Assembly (NCBI GenBank): GCA_947458675.1
Contig: CANHAW010000124.1
Span: forward strand, 1 to 6,583
DNA from: Beijerinckiaceae bacterium
GTDB taxonomy: Bacteria; Pseudomonadota; Alphaproteobacteria; Rhizobiales; Beijerinckiaceae
Direction: 5' to 3'
DNA length: 6,583 bases
Below the pieces are notes generated by a model that was not told the DNA's origin, searched no databases, and saw only the letters and a program-made list of their open reading frames with translations. The position numbers and the translations under genes are program-made. Below, one piece after another: positions 5,671-6,583 of the stretch; position 1 is the first letter of the stretch, and each line of letters starts with the position of its first letter.

Positions 5671-6583
5671 TCACCAGCGCAAAAGTACCGCGCCGCCGGA
5701 AAGTCCCGCCCCAACGGCGCTCATGAGAACAATATCCCCCTGCACAAGCCCGCGTTTGCGCCCTTGCAGCGACAAAGTGAAGGGAATCGTCGCAGCGGAG
5801 GAATTTCCGTAGTCGCGTAAAGTTGAAAGGCCACGCTGTGGATTGAGCCCGAGCCGGCGCTCCACGGCCGCCGTTATTCGCAAATTGGCCTGATGCGGCA
5901 CCCAGTGATTCACATCGTCAGCCGACATTTTCGCCCGCCCCAGCGCAATTTCCGATGTCGTGACCATGGTCTCGACCGCCTTGCTGAACAGGCCGCGCCC
6001 ATCTGGCATATGCATGGCCAGATCGAGGGGGGAGAGTTCGGGCGCAAAGGGCTGCCGGCTGCCGCCGGCCTTGATGCCGATCAGCTCATAGCCTGACCCG
6101 TCGGAGACGAGTTCGGCGGCGATCACGCCGCGATCTTTTTCGAGGGCAGGCGAGAGAATGACGGCGCCCGCCGCATCGGCAAAAAGGGCCGAGGTCGAGG
6201 GATCGGTCGGGTTGATGCGGCGCGAGAGAATATTGGCCGCAACAATCAGAACGCTGCGCCCCTGTGCGCGCACCAGCCCGTCAGCCATGACAAGCGCATC
6301 GATAAAACCGGCGCAGGCGCCTGCCAGATCGGCAGCGCCGCAAGAAAGGCCGAGCCTGTGGGCGAGAAGCGGTGCCGAAGGCGGCAAAAGATGGTCGGGC
6401 GTGCTCGTTGCCAGAATCAGAAATCCAATGTCGGGATGGCCGGCCTCCGCCAGCGCCATTTGGGCGGCAGGCAAAGCAATGTCGGTCAAAGCCTCATTGG
6501 GGCCGACGTAATGGCGGGTGCGAATGCCGACGCGGGATTCGATCCATCCTGCCTCCAGCCCGAGACGCGCCTCGATCTCTTCA
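5671..6583 (-). CDS. 3-oxoacyl-ACP synthase III (FabH/KAS III family), 5' end cut by window edge
   Basis: This thiolase-fold condensing enzyme normally joins an acyl-CoA to malonyl-ACP to begin fatty-acid or related acyl-chain synthesis in the cytoplasm. 303 residues are visible. Comparison with E. coli FabH (WIVTRTGI against WIESRVGI here) suggests about 20 N-terminal residues lie beyond 6583. The catalytic triad is intact (visible-fragment numbering): Cys90 in DLAGACAGF, His230 in WVPHQANLRI and Asn260 in YGNSSAATIP, with the usual 30-residue His-Asn spacing. The C-terminal GAGLSGGAVLLRW is typical. The TTG at 6489 is not the start, because homology continues upstream in frame. The His-Cys distance is about 8 residues longer than in E. 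coli FabH, so a small insertion lies between them. No plsX or other fatty-acid genes are visible on the downstream side, so it could be a second KAS III with another acyl substrate. 140 bases separate it from the BMP gene. Confidence 0.9.
   Translation of the reverse strand, partial: EEIEARLGLEAGWIESRVGIRTRHYVGPNEALTDIALPAAQMALAEAGHPDIGFLILATSTPDHLLPPSAPLLAHRLGLSCGAADLAGACAGFIDALVMADGLVRAQGRSVLIVAANILSRRINPTDPSTSALFADAAGAVILSPALEKDRGVIAAELVSDGSGYELIGIKAGGSRQPFAPELSPLDLAMHMPDGRGLFSKAVETMVTTSEIALGRAKMSADDVNHWVPHQANLRITAAVERRLGLNPQRGLSTLRDYGNSSAATIPFTLSLQGRKRGLVQGDIVLMSAVGAGLSGGAVLLRW

Noticed and set aside
5531..5674. A longer BMP protein start overlapping the end of FabH
   Set aside because: The extra 48 residues are Arg-rich and precede a complete signal peptide that begins at the ATG at 5530.
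4442..5812. A plus-strand open frame of 456 codons opposite the BMP gene
   Set aside because: It is antisense to a clear secreted binding protein, crosses the spacer and enters FabH without family resemblance. It has the same shadow signature.
6487..6489. TTG as a start codon for the FabH homologue
   Set aside because: The frame stays open to the window edge and encodes the conserved WIESRVGIR region upstream, so the gene is simply cut.

Overview
This window looks like a chromosomal segment of an alphaproteobacterium, probably of the Hyphomicrobiales/Rhizobiales. That is inferred from the GC-rich, C/G-ending codon use, the strong GGAGG-type ribosome binding sites and the character of the proteins. 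All seven genes read on the minus strand, so transcription runs from high to low coordinates. The genes at both window edges are cut. There are no RNA genes, insertion sequences, CRISPR arrays or integrase genes. The longest stretch without a gene is about 150 bases.

In order of transcription the layout is as follows. (1) 6583-5671: a ketoacyl-ACP synthase III (FabH family) with an intact Cys-His-Asn triad, missing roughly its first 20 residues. (2) 5670-5531: a GC-rich spacer with a UUCG-capped hairpin and an 11-bp direct repeat. Each repeat copy begins a GG-N10-GC (sigma-54-like) pattern. (3) 5530-4460: a secreted BMP-family ABC-transporter binding protein, related to purine/nucleoside binders, closed by a clear terminator at 4436-4408. 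(4) 4306-3482: a single-gene TauD/TfdA-type Fe(II)/2-oxoglutarate dioxygenase, also closed by a hairpin terminator. (5) 3335 to the left edge: a tightly packed four-gene operon. It encodes a two-cluster [2Fe-2S] subunit, a Tat-exported molybdenum hydroxylase large subunit of the isoquinoline 1-oxidoreductase type, a mono-heme periplasmic cytochrome c, and the start of a Tat-exported flavoprotein of the flavocytochrome c sulfide dehydrogenase (FccB/SoxF) type.

The most interesting feature is the four-gene operon. Its first two genes form a periplasmic molybdenum hydroxylase whose electrons would normally pass from Mo through two [2Fe-2S] clusters to a c-type cytochrome. Its last two genes look like a classical fccA-fccB (cytochrome/flavoprotein) pair, and retain the cysteine that in Allochromatium FccB binds FAD covalently. 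The single small cytochrome may therefore serve the Mo enzyme, the flavoprotein or both. The substrate cannot be read from the sequence. The nearby purine-type binding protein and the dioxygenase make oxidation of an N-heterocycle a reasonable but unproven guess, since each is a separate transcription unit.
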